From Pseudomonas sp. MYb60 (GTDB taxonomy: Bacteria > Pseudomonadota > Gammaproteobacteria > Pseudomonadales > Pseudomonadaceae), in NCBI RefSeq assembly GCF_002979555.1, contig NZ_PCOZ01000002.1:372001-436000 (forward strand): a stretch of DNA of 64,000 nucleotides, written 5' to 3'. Below, piece after piece: positions 55,359 through 63,604 of the stretch (position 1 is its first letter; the number at the start of each line of letters is the position of its first letter). Made by a program: the position numbers and the translations under genes. The notes beneath the pieces were generated by a model, which did not search any database, was not told where the DNA came from, and saw only the letters and a list, made by a program, of their open reading frames with translations.

Positions 55359-56237
55359 ATGCGTGTTCTACTCGTGCTGTTCAGTCTGGTGCTGTCACTG
55401 TCGACTGCCCAGGCCGCCGACAAACTCCAGGTGGTCACCAGCTTCAGCATCCTTGAAGACATCACCCACCAGATTGGTGGCGACCATATCCAGATCAGCA
55501 ACATGGTCGGCCCCGACGCCGATGCCCATACCTACGAGCCGAGTCCCGACGACGCCAAGGCACTGCTCAAGGCCAAGGTCATCATCAAGAACGGTCTGGG
55601 CTTCGAACCCTGGCTGGACCGCCTGGTGACCAGCACCGAAACCAAAGCCACTGTCGTCACCGCCAGCAAAGGCGTGATTTCCCACACCATGGATGAGGAC
55701 GGCGAAACCATCCCGGACCCGCACGCCTGGCACAACCTGGCCAATGCTGAAATCTACGTGAACAACATCACCAAGGCCCTGATCGCTGCAGATCCCGCCA
55801 ACACTGCCAACTACCAGCGCAACAGCCAGGCCTATCTCAAGGACATCCACCGGGTGCTGGTCGAAGCCAAGGCCAAGTTCGGGGCGCTGCCCGCCGGCAA
55901 CCGCCGCATCGTCACCTCCCACGACGCCTTTGGTTACCTGGGCCAGGCTTACGGCATTCAGTTTCTCGCTCCCCAGGGCCTGTCCACCGAACGTGAACCT
56001 TCGGCCGCCGAAGTCGCCGCGCTGATCACGCAAATTCGCACCGACAAGGTCAAGGCCGTGTTCATGGAAAACATCAAGGACGCGCGCCTGCTCAAGCAGA
56101 TTGCCGACGAAAGCGGCGCCCAGCTCGGCGGCACGCTGTACTCCGATGCCCTTGCCGCCGAAGGGCAGGCCAGTACGTTCATCGGGTTGTTCGAATACAA
56201 CCTCAACACCCTCTGCGCCGCGTTGGGCAAGCCATGA
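55359..56237 (+). CDS. Zinc-type metal ABC binding protein (ZnuA/AdcA-like)
   Basis: 292 residues with a signal peptide MRVLLVLFSLVLSLSTAQA. Family cluster A-I binding protein: VTSFSILEDITHQIGGD, the metal-site residues in DAHTYEPSPDDAKAL, DPHAWHNLANAEIYV, HDAFGYLGQAYGI and the last Asp in GGTLYSDAL. The loop before DPHAW is short and lacks the long His-rich stretch of E. coli ZnuA. In-frame Met at 55344 (MRCFP) is an alternative start. It overlaps the next gene by ATGA. Confidence 0.9.
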   Translation: MRVLLVLFSLVLSLSTAQAADKLQVVTSFSILEDITHQIGGDHIQISNMVGPDADAHTYEPSPDDAKALLKAKVIIKNGLGFEPWLDRLVTSTETKATVVTASKGVISHTMDEDGETIPDPHAWHNLANAEIYVNNITKALIAADPANTANYQRNSQAYLKDIHRVLVEAKAKFGALPAGNRRIVTSHDAFGYLGQAYGIQFLAPQGLSTEREPSAAEVAALITQIRTDKVKAVFMENIKDARLLKQIADESGAQLGGTLYSDALAAEGQASTFIGLFEYNLNTLCAALGKP

Positions 56238-56794
56238 TCCGCAAGAACCCGTCCGGCGACCTGCCGGTGATCGCCGAATCAGCCTACGTCGACAAGACTG
56301 CCATCATCTGCGGCAAGGTCGTCATCGGCGAAAATGTCTTCGTCGGCCCCTACGCAGTGATCCGCGCCGACGAGGTCGACGCCAACGGTGCCATGGACCC
56401 GATCATGATTGGCGCCAATTCCAACATTCAGGACGGCGTGGTCATCCACTCCAAGTCCGGCGCCGCAGTGACGATTGGTGAATTCACGTCCATCGCGCAC
56501 CGCTCCATCGTCCACGGCCCGTGCACGGTTGGCGATCGTGTGTTCATCGGCTTCAACAGCGTGCTGTTCAACTGCGCCGTGGGCCATGGTTGCGTAGTGC
56601 GGCACAACTCGGTGGTCGACGGTCGCGACTTGCCGGACGCGTTCTACGTGCCCTCCACGACGCGCATCGGACCGAACACCGACCTGTCGCAATTCCCCCC
56701 GGTGAGTGTCAGCGCCTCGGAGTTTTCCGAAGACGTAGCGCGCACTAACGTCGACCTGGTGCGCGGCTACAAAGCCCTGCAAAACGAGTTCTGA
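56234..56794 (+). CDS. Gamma-carbonic-anhydrase-like hexapeptide-repeat protein
   Basis: 186 residues with a left-handed beta-helix of hexapeptide repeats (VVIGENVFVGPYAVIRAD, IMIGANSNIQDGVVIHSKS, VTIGEFTSIAHRSIVHGPC). His residues at about 75, 91 and 117-122 could form a gamma-type metal site (three His). This matches the PA5540-like gene of the P. aeruginosa zinc block. It overlaps znuA by ATGA and precedes pyrC2 by 3 bp. Gamma enzymes can use iron or cobalt, so it may replace the zinc carbonic anhydrase; activity is not shown. Confidence 0.85.
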   Translation: MIRKNPSGDLPVIAESAYVDKTAIICGKVVIGENVFVGPYAVIRADEVDANGAMDPIMIGANSNIQDGVVIHSKSGAAVTIGEFTSIAHRSIVHGPCTVGDRVFIGFNSVLFNCAVGHGCVVRHNSVVDGRDLPDAFYVPSTTRIGPNTDLSQFPPVSVSASEFSEDVARTNVDLVRGYKALQNEF

Positions 56795-56797
56795 ACC

Positions 56798-58135
56798 ATG
56801 AGCCGCCTGCTGATCCGCAATGCCCGCCTGGTCAATGAAGGTCGGGAATTCGACGCCGATGTGCTGGTCGCCAATGGCCGCATCGACAAAATCGCCAGCA
56901 GCATCGACGGCTGCAACGCGCCAGTGGAAATCGACGCCAGCGGCCAATGGCTGCTGCCGGGCATGATCGACGACCAGGTGCACTTTCGCGAACCCGGCGC
57001 GCCGGACAAGGGCAGTTTCTACAGCGAATCCCGGGCGGCAGTGGCCGGCGGCATCACCAGCTTCATGGACATGCCCAACACCCAACCCGCCACCCTCGAC
57101 CTGGAAGCCCTGGCCGACAAAAAACGCCGCGCCGCCCTGCACTCGGTGGCCAACTATGGCTTTCACTTTGGCGTGAGCAACGACAACCTCGACACGGTCG
57201 CCGCCCTCGACCCGGGCAGCGTGGCGGGGGTCAAAGTGTTCATGGGCGCGTCCACCGGCAACATGCTGGTGGACGACCCGCGCATTCTCGAGCGCTTGTT
57301 CGCCGAAGTGCCGACTCTCCTGTTGGCCCATTGCGAACATACGCCGAGCATCCAGGCCAATGAACAGCGCCTGCGCGAACGTTTCGGCGAGCACATCCCC
57401 GCCGTCGCTCACCCGCTGATCCGCGATGCCGAGGCCTGCTATCGCTCGTCATCCTTTGCCGTGGAATTGGCCAAGCGCCACGGCACGCGCCTGCATGTGC
57501 TGCACCTGACCAGCGCGCGCGAACTGTCGCTGTTCGAAGACAAGCCGCTGTCGGAAAAACGCATTACCGCTGAAGTCTGCATCCACCATCTGCTCTTTGA
57601 TGACCGCGACTACCACCGTCTCGGTCACCAGATCAAATGCAACCCGGCGATCAAGACCCGTGCCGACCGCGACGCGTTGCGCCGGGCGTTGTTGAGTGAC
57701 CGTCTGGATGTGATCGGCACCGACCATGCGCCGCATACCTGGGCGCAGAAACAGTTGGGCTATCGCGAAGCGCCGTCAGGGCTGCCACTGGTGCAACATG
57801 CGCTGCCAGCGTTGATGGAACTGGTGGCGGATGGGCATTTGCCGCTGACGACAGTGGTGGCAAAAACCAGTCACCGGGTGGCGGACCTGTTTGCCATTCC
57901 TGATCGTGGTTATCTACGTGAGGGGTATTGGGCGGACCTGGTACTGATCCAGCCTGAGCCTGAAGGCAAAGCGGTAAGCGACGAGCCGGTGCTGTCCCGC
58001 TGTGGTTGGACGCCCTTTGCCGAACGACGGTTTCGCCACAGCGTCAGCACCACGTTGGTGTCCGGCCACCTGGCGTGGCACAACGGCCAGGTGGTCGACA
58101 GTTGCCAGGGTTTGCCCCTGCATTTCCTGCGTTAA
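56798..58135 (+). CDS. pyrC2: Dihydroorotase, zinc-block paralogue (PyrC2-like)
   Basis: 445-residue amidohydrolase of the type III dihydroorotase group, which closes carbamoyl-aspartate to dihydroorotate. The metal motif reads D58-D-Q60-V-H62 (IDDQVHFREPG), so the first His of the usual DxHxH is Gln. Other sites are intact: HCEHTPS, LHVLHLTSA and GTDHAPHTW. Last gene of the Zur-controlled folE2 operon, as PA5541 is in P. aeruginosa, and presumably a variant that works with less or different metal. Confidence 0.88.
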   Translation: MSRLLIRNARLVNEGREFDADVLVANGRIDKIASSIDGCNAPVEIDASGQWLLPGMIDDQVHFREPGAPDKGSFYSESRAAVAGGITSFMDMPNTQPATLDLEALADKKRRAALHSVANYGFHFGVSNDNLDTVAALDPGSVAGVKVFMGASTGNMLVDDPRILERLFAEVPTLLLAHCEHTPSIQANEQRLRERFGEHIPAVAHPLIRDAEACYRSSSFAVELAKRHGTRLHVLHLTSARELSLFEDKPLSEKRITAEVCIHHLLFDDRDYHRLGHQIKCNPAIKTRADRDALRRALLSDRLDVIGTDHAPHTWAQKQLGYREAPSGLPLVQHALPALMELVADGHLPLTTVVAKTSHRVADLFAIPDRGYLREGYWADLVLIQPEPEGKAVSDEPVLSRCGWTPFAERRFRHSVSTTLVSGHLAWHNGQVVDSCQGLPLHFLR

Positions 58136-58653
58136 GCGCGGGGTTTGACCGTACCGCAATCGTTGCCCAGCCACTGCGCGTGGCTGTCGAGGCTGCCCTT
58201 TTGCTGAATGCCGGTGGCATTGAAGGTGCCGTTGACGGTGGTGGTGAATTCCTTCTGGCTCTGGAAAGTGGCGACGCCCGTGCCCTGGGCTTTCGGGCAA
58301 CTGAAGCGGAATTTCCACTGGTTGCCGGTCTTGTCGGTCACTTCCTGCTTGCAGCCCGATTGCGGGTCGGTCAGCGGGATGGAGTCGGAGGCAACCTGAG
58401 CCGGTGTGAGGCACACCTGCACGCCTTTGCCGGCCATGGTGATGCCTTGCTTTTCCAGCATGGCGCGCTGTTCAGGGGTCATCTGCTGCTTGAGCTGACC
58501 GAGGATCAGCGACAAATCCGGCAGGTCCTGGTTATCCACTTTCATATTGCTGGTGGTCAATTCCCACAAGCCCGGCGCCAGCATCTGCGCCTGTGCTGCA
58601 ACGGGCAGCGCCAAACCAGTCACCATGGCTAAACAGAGCAAACGAGCATTCAT
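58132..58653 (-). CDS. DUF3617 family secreted protein
   Basis: 173 residues with a signal peptide MNARLLCLAMVTGLALPVAAQA. The mature part begins LAPGLWELTTSNMKVDNQDLPDL, the usual DUF3617 opening, and has four Cys (VCLTP, SGCKQ, FSCPK and NDCGT), probably in disulfides. Its function is unknown. It converges on pyrC2 with a 4-bp overlap. DUF3617 proteins are periplasmic and common in proteobacteria. Confidence 0.85.
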   Translation of the reverse strand: MNARLLCLAMVTGLALPVAAQAQMLAPGLWELTTSNMKVDNQDLPDLSLILGQLKQQMTPEQRAMLEKQGITMAGKGVQVCLTPAQVASDSIPLTDPQSGCKQEVTDKTGNQWKFRFSCPKAQGTGVATFQSQKEFTTTVNGTFNATGIQQKGSLDSHAQWLGNDCGTVKPRA

Positions 58654-58783
58654 CGGGTAACTCCTGGGTAATGTTGGGGGTTAGACGCTGCAAAGCCGCC
58701 AGTGTTGCACGGCAAATAAAATAGCGACATTCGGCACCAGACATGGTCTGTTAGGCATTGGATTGCCTGGAGTATCGTCGTCC

Positions 58784-60223
58784 ATGGATTTCTTTGGCCC
58801 GCACCTGCTCGCCTACTTCATCGCCACGCTGCACTTTTTCGGGACCCTCGCCGCGCTCCACGCGGTGCTGACCGTCAGGACCGCCCAAGGCTCGATCGCC
58901 TGGGCCTTGTCGCTGATGTTCATGCCCTACCTCACGCTGATCCCCTACCTGATCTTCGGCCGCAGCACCTTCGACGCCTACATCCAGGCCCGGCGCCAGG
59001 CCAACCAGGAAATGCGCACCGCCATCGCCGAACTGAACTGGCGGCCCTGGGTCGAGGAGGCCCTTGCTGCGCGTAACTCCAGTGCCTACACCTCGTTGCG
59101 CGCCATGCCCAAACTGGGCCGCATGCCGTGCCTGGCGAACAATGAAGTGCGCCTGCTGGTAAATGGCGACGCCACTTTCAGCGCGATCTTCGACGCCATC
59201 CGTGGTGCCAGGACGGCCGTACTGTTCCAGTTCTTCATCATTCACGACGACGAACTGGGTAGGCAGTTGCATGCCCTGCTGAAGGAAAAGTCCGCCCAAG
59301 GCGTCGACATTTACGTGCTGTACGACCGCATCGGCAGCCACGCCCTGCCCCATCACTATGTGCAATCCCTGCGTGACGCCGGGGTCAAGGTCAAGGCATT
59401 CGCCACCCGCAGCGGGTGGCTCAATCGCTTCCAGGTCAACTTCCGCAACCATCGCAAGATCGTGGTGGTGGATGGCCTCACCGGGTTCGTCGGCGGGCAT
59501 AACGTGGGCGACGAATACCTCGGCAAAAAACCACCCCTGGCCCCCTGGCGCGATACCCATGTGCAAGTCGTTGGGCCAGTCGTTGCCTGTCTGCAGGAAT
59601 CGTTTGCCGAAGACTGGTTCTGGGCTGCGCGCGAGTTGCCGCCGCTGATCCTGCCAGACGCCTACCCTGAAGATGGCGTGCTCTGCCAATTGCTCGCCAG
59701 CGGCCCTGCCGACCCGTATGAAACCTGCTCGCTGTTTTTTGTCGAGGCGATCCACGCCGCGCGCGAACGCATCTGGATCACCAGCCCGTATTTCGTCCCT
59801 GACGAAGCGGTGTTCTCCGCCCTGCGCCTGGCGGTGTTGCGCGGAGTCGACGTGCGCCTGCTGCTGCCGTCACGCCCGGACCACCGCATCGTCTACGCCG
59901 CGTCCAGCCTGTACGCGATTGAAGCGGTGCGCGCCGGGGTGCGGGTATTCCGTTACACGCCGGGGTTCCTGCATCAGAAGGTGGTGTTGGTGGACAGCGA
60001 AATCAGCGCCATCGGCAGTGCGAACATGGACAACCGCTCGTTCCGGCTGAATTTCGAGGTGATGTTGCTGACGGTGGATGACACCTTTGCCGGCCAGGTC
60101 GAGCAGATGCTGCTGGCGGATTTTGAGCTGGCCCATGAAGTCAGCCAGGAAGAGAGCCGCGAGACGCGACGCCTGCAACAACTGGGCATGCGGGTAGCGC
60201 GCCTGATCTCACCGATCCTCTGA
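58784..60223 (+). CDS. cls: Cardiolipin synthase (phospholipase D family)
   Basis: 479 residues from [18 protein letters not shown]. Two N-terminal membrane segments, then two PLD domains with HKD motifs: H223-R-K-IVVVD and H397-Q-K-VVLVD, followed by [10 protein letters not shown]. It joins two phosphatidylglycerols to make cardiolipin at the inner membrane. The last residues (ISPIL) are typical of Cls. The longer reading from 58763 has no similarity. Confidence 0.93.
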   Translation: MDFFGPHLLAYFIATLHFFGTLAALHAVLTVRTAQGSIAWALSLMFMPYLTLIPYLIFGRSTFDAYIQARRQANQEMRTAIAELNWRPWVEEALAARNSSAYTSLRAMPKLGRMPCLANNEVRLLVNGDATFSAIFDAIRGARTAVLFQFFIIHDDELGRQLHALLKEKSAQGVDIYVLYDRIGSHALPHHYVQSLRDAGVKVKAFATRSGWLNRFQVNFRNHRKIVVVDGLTGFVGGHNVGDEYLGKKPPLAPWRDTHVQVVGPVVACLQESFAEDWFWAARELPPLILPDAYPEDGVLCQLLASGPADPYETCSLFFVEAIHAARERIWITSPYFVPDEAVFSALRLAVLRGVDVRLLLPSRPDHRIVYAASSLYAIEAVRAGVRVFRYTPGFLHQKVVLVDSEISAIGSANMDNRSFRLNFEVMLLTVDDTFAGQVEQMLLADFELAHEVSQEESRETRRLQQLGMRVARLISPIL

Positions 60224-60242
60224 CAAGCAACGCGGTAAAAAC

Positions 60243-60270
60243 GGTAGGAGCTGGCTTGCCTGCTCCCACC
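60243..60270. repeat. REP-type palindrome between cls and cfa
   Basis: Arms GGTAGGAGC and GCTCCCACC around a TGGCTTGCCT centre. A variant of the family at 461, between two convergent genes. Confidence 0.75.
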
Positions 60271-60296
60271 TTTGGATCGTCAGTGTGTTCAGCAGA

Positions 60297-61481
60297 TCAG
60301 CGGTAGATATCTTCCCGCGTCCACGGCAGTTCATGGCTGCCATCGGCGTGAGGTTTCACCGCCAGTATCTGGTGCAGGTTGATCCAGCCCCGCGCAAACG
60401 CATAGGCACACCCGGCCAGGTACAGCCGCCAAATGCGCAGCGCCTGCTCCGGCACCATCTTCGCCGCCGCTTCCAGGTTGTCTTCCAGACGCTCGCTCCA
60501 ATGGTCCAGCGTGCGCGCGTAATGCAGGCGCAGGCTTTCGACGTCGACCACTTCCAACCCCACCTCACTGAGTTCGGCGGTCATCATCGCCAGGTGCGGC
60601 AGCTCGCCGTTGGGGAACACATAACGCTCGATAAACTCCCCGGCACCGCGACCCACTGGGCGACCGTCGGTGTGCTTGGCGGTGATGCCATGGTTCATCA
60701 CCAGGCCGCCCTCACGCACCGCGCCGAACAGCGTCTTGCAGTACTCGGCCAGATTGGCGTGACCGACGTGTTCGAACATGCCCACGCTCACCACCTTGTC
60801 GAACCGTCCGTCCTGCGGCAGGTCTCGGTAGTCGAGCAATTGCAGGTCCACCTGGTCTTCGAGGCCCTCGGCGGTGACCCGTTCACGAGCCAATGCCAGC
60901 TGTTCCTTGCTCAAGGTGATGCCGAACACCTTCACCCCGAATTCCCGCGCCGCAAACCGTGCCAGCCCGCCCCAGCCACAACCGACATCCAGCAGGTACT
61001 CCCCCGGCTGCAGGCGCAACTTGCGGCACAGGTGGCGAAATTTGTCTTGTTGGGCCTGGTCGATGGATTCGCTGCCGGTTTCAAAATAGCCGCAGGAGTA
61101 CGCCATGTCCTGGTCCAGCCACAGCTGGTAGAACGCGTTGGAGAGGTCGTAGTGGTAGGAAATCGCCGCTGCGTCAGTGGCCTTGTCGTGGATCAAGCGC
61201 ACCGGATGACTGTCCTCGTCGCCCTCGATCAAGGCGTGGCTGAGCTCGTCACACACCCGGATCACTTCGGTGATGGAGCCTTCGAGCTCCAGTTTGCCCT
61301 CGATAAAGGCGGTGCCGAGTGAGTCCAGCGTGGGGTGGGTCAGTTGTGGCACGACCGTGGGGTCCTTCACCACGATGGTCACACTGGGCTCTGGGCCCAA
61401 GTTGAATTCGTGGCCGTCCCAGAGTCGAAGACGCAGCGGTAGCTGAAGATTCTGTAAGGCCGGTGGAAGTTGCGCGAGCAT
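60297..61481 (-). CDS. cfa: Cyclopropane-fatty-acyl-phospholipid synthase
   Basis: 394 residues. It adds a methylene from S-adenosylmethionine to unsaturated acyl chains of membrane phospholipids. SAM motif I is YLLDVGCGWGGLARFAAREFG, preceded by AYSCGYFETGSESIDQAQQDK, which is the Cfa signature. GYFETG and VGMFEHVGHANL are also typical. Convergent with cls; both act on membrane phospholipids. Confidence 0.93.
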   Translation of the reverse strand: MLAQLPPALQNLQLPLRLRLWDGHEFNLGPEPSVTIVVKDPTVVPQLTHPTLDSLGTAFIEGKLELEGSITEVIRVCDELSHALIEGDEDSHPVRLIHDKATDAAAISYHYDLSNAFYQLWLDQDMAYSCGYFETGSESIDQAQQDKFRHLCRKLRLQPGEYLLDVGCGWGGLARFAAREFGVKVFGITLSKEQLALARERVTAEGLEDQVDLQLLDYRDLPQDGRFDKVVSVGMFEHVGHANLAEYCKTLFGAVREGGLVMNHGITAKHTDGRPVGRGAGEFIERYVFPNGELPHLAMMTAELSEVGLEVVDVESLRLHYARTLDHWSERLEDNLEAAAKMVPEQALRIWRLYLAGCAYAFARGWINLHQILAVKPHADGSHELPWTREDIYR

Positions 61482-61567
61482 GAGTAGTCCCCCCTTGTTT
61501 CAGACGTCTGAAATGAGGGTAGACCATCCCTACACAAGTAGGAGGCTATCGATTTAATAGACCATTT

Positions 61568-62356
61568 CTAGGACACCCGGCCTTCCAGCAAACCCTCCTG
61601 CACCCACTGTTTCAGCCATGTAACGGCTTGCAGGGGCGCCCCCTCTGCGTAGATGGCCGCCAACTCCCCGCACAGCTCTGAAAAATTCCAACCGGTGGTC
61701 ACCATCCCTGCCAACGCACAGGCCTCGGCGGCCTCCAGACTGCGGTACCGGCATACCTGCTGATGGCGCCAGACCAAGCAGATACGGGTCGACTCCAAGG
61801 CCTGGCTGCCGGGGAAAGGCTCTTCGTACTTGCTGGCCCGCCAGATCGCCACCGTATTGAAGTGGCAAAGCAACTGCTGCACGGAAGCGGCCAAAGTGAC
61901 CTGCAAGCCTGGCCAATCCTCGGGCGGCAACAATGCCATGCGCTCCAGGGTCAGCGGCTCACCCGCGGGTGCATCGAACGCGAGGGTAAAGGCCCACTCC
62001 AGTCGCGCCAGCTCAGCCAGTGGCGCGCTCTGTTCGGCCACCAGATGCTCGAGGATAAATGCAGGAAAGCGCTGCCCCAGCCAACGCAGGCTGAAATGAG
62101 TGGACGGATAGCGACGTACATAGGCCTGCGACAGTGACGCAAACTCTTCATCCCCAAGCCAGTAGTGGATGGCGCTGAAGTCATGCTGCAAGACCTCCTG
62201 CAACCGCGCCCTATAGGCGTTGTGATAAATCGCCAGCCCCGTGCCCACCTCCAACGTCGGCCCGCCCAGCAGGGTCGCGGCGAAGCCATCGCTGAGCGCC
62301 AGCGTCTCGGCGGTCACATGCTGTTCAAACGCCAGCTGCCAATCCGTCAGACGCAT
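61568..62356 (-). CDS. BufC/HvfC-type DUF2063 partner of the bufferin maturase
   Basis: 262 residues. The N-terminal DUF2063 domain (LTDWQLAFEQHVTAETLALSD, then LAIYHNAYRARLQEVLQHDFSAIHYWLGDEEF and YVRRYPSTHFSLRWLG) is followed by a winged-helix-like half (about 170-260). In MNIO systems this protein presents the precursor to the maturase. Its start overlaps the maturase stop by 10 bp, so translation is coupled. No DoxX-type gene follows. Confidence 0.88.
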   Translation of the reverse strand: MRLTDWQLAFEQHVTAETLALSDGFAATLLGGPTLEVGTGLAIYHNAYRARLQEVLQHDFSAIHYWLGDEEFASLSQAYVRRYPSTHFSLRWLGQRFPAFILEHLVAEQSAPLAELARLEWAFTLAFDAPAGEPLTLERMALLPPEDWPGLQVTLAASVQQLLCHFNTVAIWRASKYEEPFPGSQALESTRICLVWRHQQVCRYRSLEAAEACALAGMVTTGWNFSELCGELAAIYAEGAPLQAVTWLKQWVQEGLLEGRVS

Positions 62357-63192
62357 GACGAACTCCCGGCCAATGCCGCAGCACCCAATTGGCGGGCCTT
62401 GCCCAGTTCGGCGAGCAGTTCTTCGAAGGGCGGGAAATGATCGTCACGCTCCAGCAACGTCGACACGGGCCCGACATGTTGCAGCGTCTGCTGATACAGC
62501 GCCCACACCGGATCACACACCGGATGGTCATGGGTGTCGACCACGTAGTCGCCGTAGTCCCTATGCCCCGCCAGGTGCAACTGGCGAATGCTATGGGGCG
62601 GCAGGTTGCGAATGAACGTCCACGCGTCAAACCCATGGTTGCGTGAGCTGACATACACATTGTTGACGTCCAGCAGTAACTGGCATCCCGACACATGAAC
62701 CAGCGCGTTGAGAAATTCCCACTCGGTGAACTCGTCCGCCTTGGCGCGCACATAGCTGGAGACATTTTCCAGCACCAAAGGGCGCTGCAACACGTCCTGC
62801 ACTTGGCACACACGAGCAGCTACGTGGTAGAGGCTTTCTTCGGTGTAAGGCAGCGGCAGCAGGTCGTGCAATTGATGGGCGTTGCCACGGCTCCAGCACA
62901 GGTGGTCGGAGATCCAGGCCGGCTGAATGCGCGCGGCGAGTTGCTTGAGCTGTTTAAGGTAGTCCATGTCGAGGGCATGGGGCCCGCCGATGGACAAGGA
63001 CACACCGTGCATCACCAGCGGGTATTGCTCGGCAATCGCATCCAGGTAGTACAAGGCTTTGCCGCCCTGCACCAGATAATTTTCGGAGATCACTTCAAAC
63101 CAATCCACGGCAGGTGATTGATCAAGGATCTGCTGGTAGTACTCGTTGCGCAGGCCCAGGCCGTAACCCAGGTTGGGAAGGGAGGTAGCCAT
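62347..63192 (-). CDS. MNIO (DUF692) family bufferin maturase
   Basis: 281 residues, TIM-barrel MNIO family with multinuclear iron. Signature segments: LGYGLGLRNEYYQQIL and WFEVISENYLVQGG at the start, MHGVSLSIGGPHALD, WISDHLCWSRGNAHQLHDLLPLPYTEE, then LLLDVNNVYVSSRNHGFDAW and QLHLAGHRDYGDYVVDTHDHPV. The conserved His, Glu and Asp ligands look intact. It modifies cysteines of the precursor encoded 60 bp upstream; related enzymes make thiooxazoles in bufferins. Confidence 0.9.
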   Translation of the reverse strand: MATSLPNLGYGLGLRNEYYQQILDQSPAVDWFEVISENYLVQGGKALYYLDAIAEQYPLVMHGVSLSIGGPHALDMDYLKQLKQLAARIQPAWISDHLCWSRGNAHQLHDLLPLPYTEESLYHVAARVCQVQDVLQRPLVLENVSSYVRAKADEFTEWEFLNALVHVSGCQLLLDVNNVYVSSRNHGFDAWTFIRNLPPHSIRQLHLAGHRDYGDYVVDTHDHPVCDPVWALYQQTLQHVGPVSTLLERDDHFPPFEELLAELGKARQLGAAALAGSSSCV

Positions 63193-63252
63193 CAGACACT
63201 CCTAGGCAAAGTGTCCGCAGCGGCGCCAGGCAGCCGCTGCGGGTGCACTCGT

Positions 63253-63504
63253 TTACTCGCCGACTTTACCGCCGGCGGCGTCGCAGGCAGCCTTGGTCAT
63301 CGACTTGAAGCCGTGGCCCTTGCAGACCGCCTGGCCTTTGCAGGCGTTTTCTGCGGTCTTGCAATCGTTCATGCCTTTGCAGGAAGTCACGCCGTAGCAG
63401 TGAACAGTCGCGTCGGCGGCCTGCACCTGGGTGGCGACACCGGCAAACAGGGAGGCGGCAGCGATCGCCAGGGCAGCACCGGAAACGGCTTTTTTGATGT
63501 TCAT
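63253..63504 (-). CDS. Bufferin-type secreted precursor peptide (BufA2-like)
   Basis: 83 residues starting [20 protein letters not shown], a signal peptide ending QVQA. The mature part has six Cys: C36, C42, C48, C55, C61 and C74. The pattern [20 protein letters not shown] and the CKGQ/CKGHGF run, ending AACDAAGGK, match BufA2-type precursors. It is the substrate of the MNIO maturase encoded downstream. The ATG at 63504 follows AAGGACTCTAAC. A role in binding copper is known for bufferins and inferred here. Confidence 0.88.
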   Translation of the reverse strand: MNIKKAVSGAALAIAAASLFAGVATQVQAADATVHCYGVTSCKGMNDCKTAENACKGQAVCKGHGFKSMTKAACDAAGGKVGE

Positions 63505-63539
63505 TGTTAGAGTCCTTAGAAGATCAGTAGGGTGCCGGT

Positions 63540-63556
63540 CCGGGCGGATTGCCCGG
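63540..63556 (-). promoter_or_regulatory. Leader hairpin of the bufferin operon
   Basis: CCGGGC and GCCCGG pair around a 5-base loop 36 bp upstream of the precursor start. No T-run follows, so it is more likely an mRNA leader element than a terminator. Confidence 0.4.
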
Positions 63557-63591
63557 TCTCGACACACCACTAGAGTGAGACCCTCTCTCGG

Positions 63592-63598
63592 CGTTACA
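63592..63598 (-). promoter_or_regulatory. Possible ECF-type -35 element before the bufferin operon
   Basis: TGTAACG on the minus strand resembles ECF sigma -35 elements. A CTCTAG or GTCTCA further down could be the -10, but the spacing is uncertain. Bufferin genes are under ECF sigma control in other bacteria. Confidence 0.3.
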
Positions 63599-63604
63599 GC
63601 GTGC

